Shown here in pieces: positions 6,141-7,896 of a stretch of DNA of 7,896 nt (the stretch's first letter is position 1; each line of letters starts with the position of its first letter). The stretch is from Phycisphaerae bacterium (GTDB lineage Bacteria; Planctomycetota; Phycisphaerae; Tepidisphaerales; Tepidisphaeraceae). The notes under the pieces were generated by a model. It had not been told where the DNA came from and did no database searches. It saw only the letters and a list, made by a program, of their open reading frames with translations. A program made the position numbers and the translations under genes. The DNA lies in NCBI GenBank assembly GCA_014380825.1, contig JACMJD010000028.1, positions 1 to 7,896 of the forward strand, given 5' to 3'.

Positions 6141-7483
6141 GCGCGACGCAGCCTTGCGATCGCCAAGCCCAGCATCAACATCAGGGCGAACATCTGGTGT
6201 GAGTTTACGGGCTCGGGAAACTTGAACACGGAAAACGGCGTGGGGAACATCGTCATGGCGATGATTGCGATCACGACGATCAATCGTACCCGGTCGCGTC
6301 GCGCTTCCCAGATGGCCCAGCCGATGAACGGGTAGATGTACGGCAGATAGTGATCCCAGAAGATCGGGCTGAACAGGATCAGCCACGCGATCCACGCTGC
6401 GCACGCGGCCGCGATCAGGACGGCGGAGGATGCGATCTTGGCGCGCGATCGGACCGTCAGCCAGACCATGATCGCTGCGATGATGAGCTGCGCGACGCGC
6501 AATACGATCTTCACCTGCGGCGAAACCTTCGCTACGGCCGCAGGCAGGCTCGGGTTCGTCACGCGGGCGAGGAACGCCTCAAGCGAGAGATTTTCCTCGC
6601 CCGCCGGGCAGTATTTCAGAGACGGTGCGATCACCGTAGCGAACTCGTGAAACACTTCGCGCCCGGCGATGGCGAACGTGGCCGCGGTGATCGCGGTGGC
6701 GATCACGATGCTCATCAACACGGCTTTCCAGCGCCCTAGGCACAGCGCGACGACGCCCAGCGGCGCGGTCGCGTATTTCAAGAGCGTTCCGATCGCGATC
6801 GGCAGCCCCGCTAGCGGACGATTGCGGACGAGCTCGATCACACCCCAGCCGATCAGCGCGGCGATGATCGGGGAAATGTTTGACACGCGGATCACGTGGT
6901 AACTCAGCGGCGTAATGACCAGCAGCGGCGCGATCAGGCGCGTCAAGTTCGATGTGCCGCCAAAGCACAGCTCGGCGATGCGTTCGGCCTGTCGCGCGAC
7001 AATCCACATGCAGCTGAGGATGACCACCAGCCACGCCCAGTGCGCCGGAATCGGATTGAAGAAACTCAGCGGCCAGAGCATCACGGCGGCGGTGGGCGGC
7101 TGGATGAACCAGAACTTGATCTGCGATCGGCGGAACAATCGGCCGAGCAATTCCTTCTGCTGCGGCTTCATGATTGCGTTCTCATCCGTGCCGGGGCTCA
7201 CGTCCGCCGTCGCCGGGATCGCGTACAGCGCATCCCATGCGTGCTCGCGTACGACCAGCGAGCCGTAATAAAACTGACTGAAATCGTTGAACGCCGGGCC
7301 GATCACGTGTGCGATCGGCAGCCCGACGAACAGCCAGGCCAGTGCCAGCCAGCGCAATGGCGTGATCAATTGTGATGGATCATCACGAAATGACCTGTGA
7401 GGTGGCCGCGTAATCGGTGCAGTTGGCTGCGCCGTCGCGCTTCGTCGTCGCGGTGCAGTAGCTGGATCGAATGAATCCGTCAT
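6137..7483 (-). CDS. GT87/DUF2029-type integral membrane glycosyltransferase
   Basis: This 448-residue polytopic protein has about ten hydrophobic segments and the hallmarks of the GT87 (DUF2029) GT-C family. That family transfers sugars, classically mannose, from polyprenyl-phosphate donors at the outer face of the cytoplasmic membrane. After the first helix comes NDFSQFYYGSLVV (66-78), with D67 as the probable GT-C catalytic aspartate. ALYAIP (85-90), FIQPPTAAVMLWPLSFF (126-142) and VSNISPIIAALIGWG (200-214) follow, then LLKYATAPLG (234-243) and SPIFWDHYLPYIYPF (372-386). The first 40 residues are a Pro/Arg-rich hydrophilic tail, longer than usual for the family and probably cytoplasmic. 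The start is supported by AGGA (7491-7494) 7 nt before ATG. It lies 19 bp after the dehydrogenase and overlaps the next gene by 4 bp. Donor sugar and acceptor are unknown. Confidence 0.82.
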   Translation of the reverse strand: MTDSFDPATAPRRRSATAQPTAPITRPPHRSFRDDPSQLITPLRWLALAWLFVGLPIAHVIGPAFNDFSQFYYGSLVVREHAWDALYAIPATADVSPGTDENAIMKPQQKELLGRLFRRSQIKFWFIQPPTAAVMLWPLSFFNPIPAHWAWLVVILSCMWIVARQAERIAELCFGGTSNLTRLIAPLLVITPLSYHVIRVSNISPIIAALIGWGVIELVRNRPLAGLPIAIGTLLKYATAPLGVVALCLGRWKAVLMSIVIATAITAATFAIAGREVFHEFATVIAPSLKYCPAGEENLSLEAFLARVTNPSLPAAVAKVSPQVKIVLRVAQLIIAAIMVWLTVRSRAKIASSAVLIAAACAAWIAWLILFSPIFWDHYLPYIYPFIGWAIWEARRDRVRLIVVIAIIAMTMFPTPFSVFKFPEPVNSHQMFALMLMLGLAIARLRRA

Positions 7484-7490
7484 CGATTCA

Positions 7491-7494
7491 TCCT
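7491..7494 (-). promoter_or_regulatory. Ribosome binding site of the GT87 gene
   Basis: AGGA on the minus strand lies 7 nt before ATG 7483. A nearer upstream ATG inside this motif is out of frame and hits TGA after three codons. Confidence 0.5.
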
Positions 7495-7502
7495 GACGGG
7501 CG

Positions 7503-7896
7503 TCACGCTTTAACGATGTGATCGCGCTTGCCCGTCACATCGCGCAGCGCATTGCGCGTGTCGACGATCAGCTTCGCGTGGTCCGCCACCAGTTGCCAGT
7601 CGTAGGCGGCGTGGTGCGTCGCGATGATCACGCAGTCGTAGCAGGCCAGCGTTTTTGACGAAAGCTCGATGCTTTGCATGTGCAGATCATGGTGCCGCAT
7701 CTTGTGCGTGGCCGGCACGTGCGGGTCGTGATAGTCGATCTTGCCGCCCAGCGCCATGAGCTTTTCGATCAGCTCGAAGCTGGGACTTTCGCGCACGTCG
7801 TCGACGTCGGGCTTGTACGCCAGACCAAGGATCAGGATCTTCGAGCCTTTGACAGACTTGGCGCGATCGTTCAGCGCCAGCGTCGCGCGCTGCACG
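7503..7896 (-). CDS. wbpA: UDP-N-acetylglucosamine 6-dehydrogenase, WbpA type (partial, C-terminal 130 aa)
   Basis: This is the C-terminal UDP-binding domain of a UDP-glucose/GDP-mannose dehydrogenase family enzyme. It oxidises C6 of a UDP-sugar to the uronic acid with two NAD+. Visible motifs, counted from the right edge, are KGSKILILGLAYKPDVDDVRES (the D-V-R-E-S signature), KIDYHDPHVP, an H-K-M-R-H-H segment, DCVIIATHH and LIVDTRNALR. The KMR...SIEL...YDCV...LIVDTR order matches what I remember of WbpA-type enzymes, which act on UDP-GlcNAc, better than WecC or Ugd. Substrate assignment is still inference because the NAD-binding and catalytic cysteine part lies outside the window. A GTG near 7895 is an internal codon, not the start. 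The stop lies 19 bp before the GT87 gene, so this is an upstream member of the same operon. Confidence 0.88.
   Translation of the reverse strand, partial: VQRATLALNDRAKSVKGSKILILGLAYKPDVDDVRESPSFELIEKLMALGGKIDYHDPHVPATHKMRHHDLHMQSIELSSKTLACYDCVIIATHHAAYDWQLVADHAKLIVDTRNALRDVTGKRDHIVKA

Noticed and set aside
6141..6404. Upstream extension of the small membrane protein frame
   Set aside because: It lies wholly within the GT87 gene in another frame, and the protein-like sequence begins at ATG 6140.

Overview
The window is a piece of a surface- or exopolysaccharide (EPS) locus from a GC-rich Gram-negative-type bacterium. The best clue to lineage is a secreted protein with a classic PEP-CTERM sorting tail (V-P-E-P, a short hydrophobic stretch, then R-R-K-Q-R). 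Together with the gene style, this fits Planctomycetota best, perhaps a Phycisphaerae-like lineage; Verrucomicrobiota or another PEP-CTERM group is possible. This taxonomic call is inference. I see no rRNA, tRNA, CRISPR array, transposase or phage gene.

Layout. (1) Positions 1-721, minus strand: the N-terminal 240 residues of a family 2 glycosyltransferase (GT2) that runs off the left edge. (2) 722-926: a 205-bp divergent intergenic region. (3) 927-3652, plus strand: a tight three-gene operon of a WcaF-like left-handed beta-helix acetyltransferase, a family 4 glycosyltransferase (GT4) and an extended-SDR nucleotide-sugar epimerase. The first two overlap by one base (TAATG); an 18-bp gap with a good ribosome binding site precedes the third. 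(4) 3653-3826: a 174-bp gap with a possible promoter. (5) 3827-5467, plus strand: a 546-residue exported PEP-CTERM protein with no recognisable domain. (6) 5478-7896, minus strand: a second tight operon converging on the PEP-CTERM gene. In transcription order it holds the C-terminal end of a WbpA-type UDP-N-acetylglucosamine 6-dehydrogenase (cut by the right edge), a GT87/DUF2029-type polytopic membrane glycosyltransferase, and a five-helix membrane protein of unknown function whose start overlaps the previous stop (ATGA).

How the genes fit together. The dehydrogenase and epimerase would supply UDP-N-acetyl-hexosamine and uronic acid precursors. The GT2 and GT4 enzymes would add sugars on the cytoplasmic side, the acetyltransferase would decorate the glycan, and the GT87 protein would add a sugar from a polyprenyl-linked donor at the periplasmic face. 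In other bacteria PEP-CTERM proteins are linked to EPS and processed by exosortase, so the protein here is a plausible EPS-associated surface cargo. No exosortase, flippase, polymerase or initiating transferase lies inside the window.

Most of the window is recognisable EPS biology. The least explained items are the PEP-CTERM protein, the small membrane protein at 5478-6140, and an apparent basic insertion in the GT4 enzyme that coincides with an inverted repeat. I found no clear evidence of a wholly new system.
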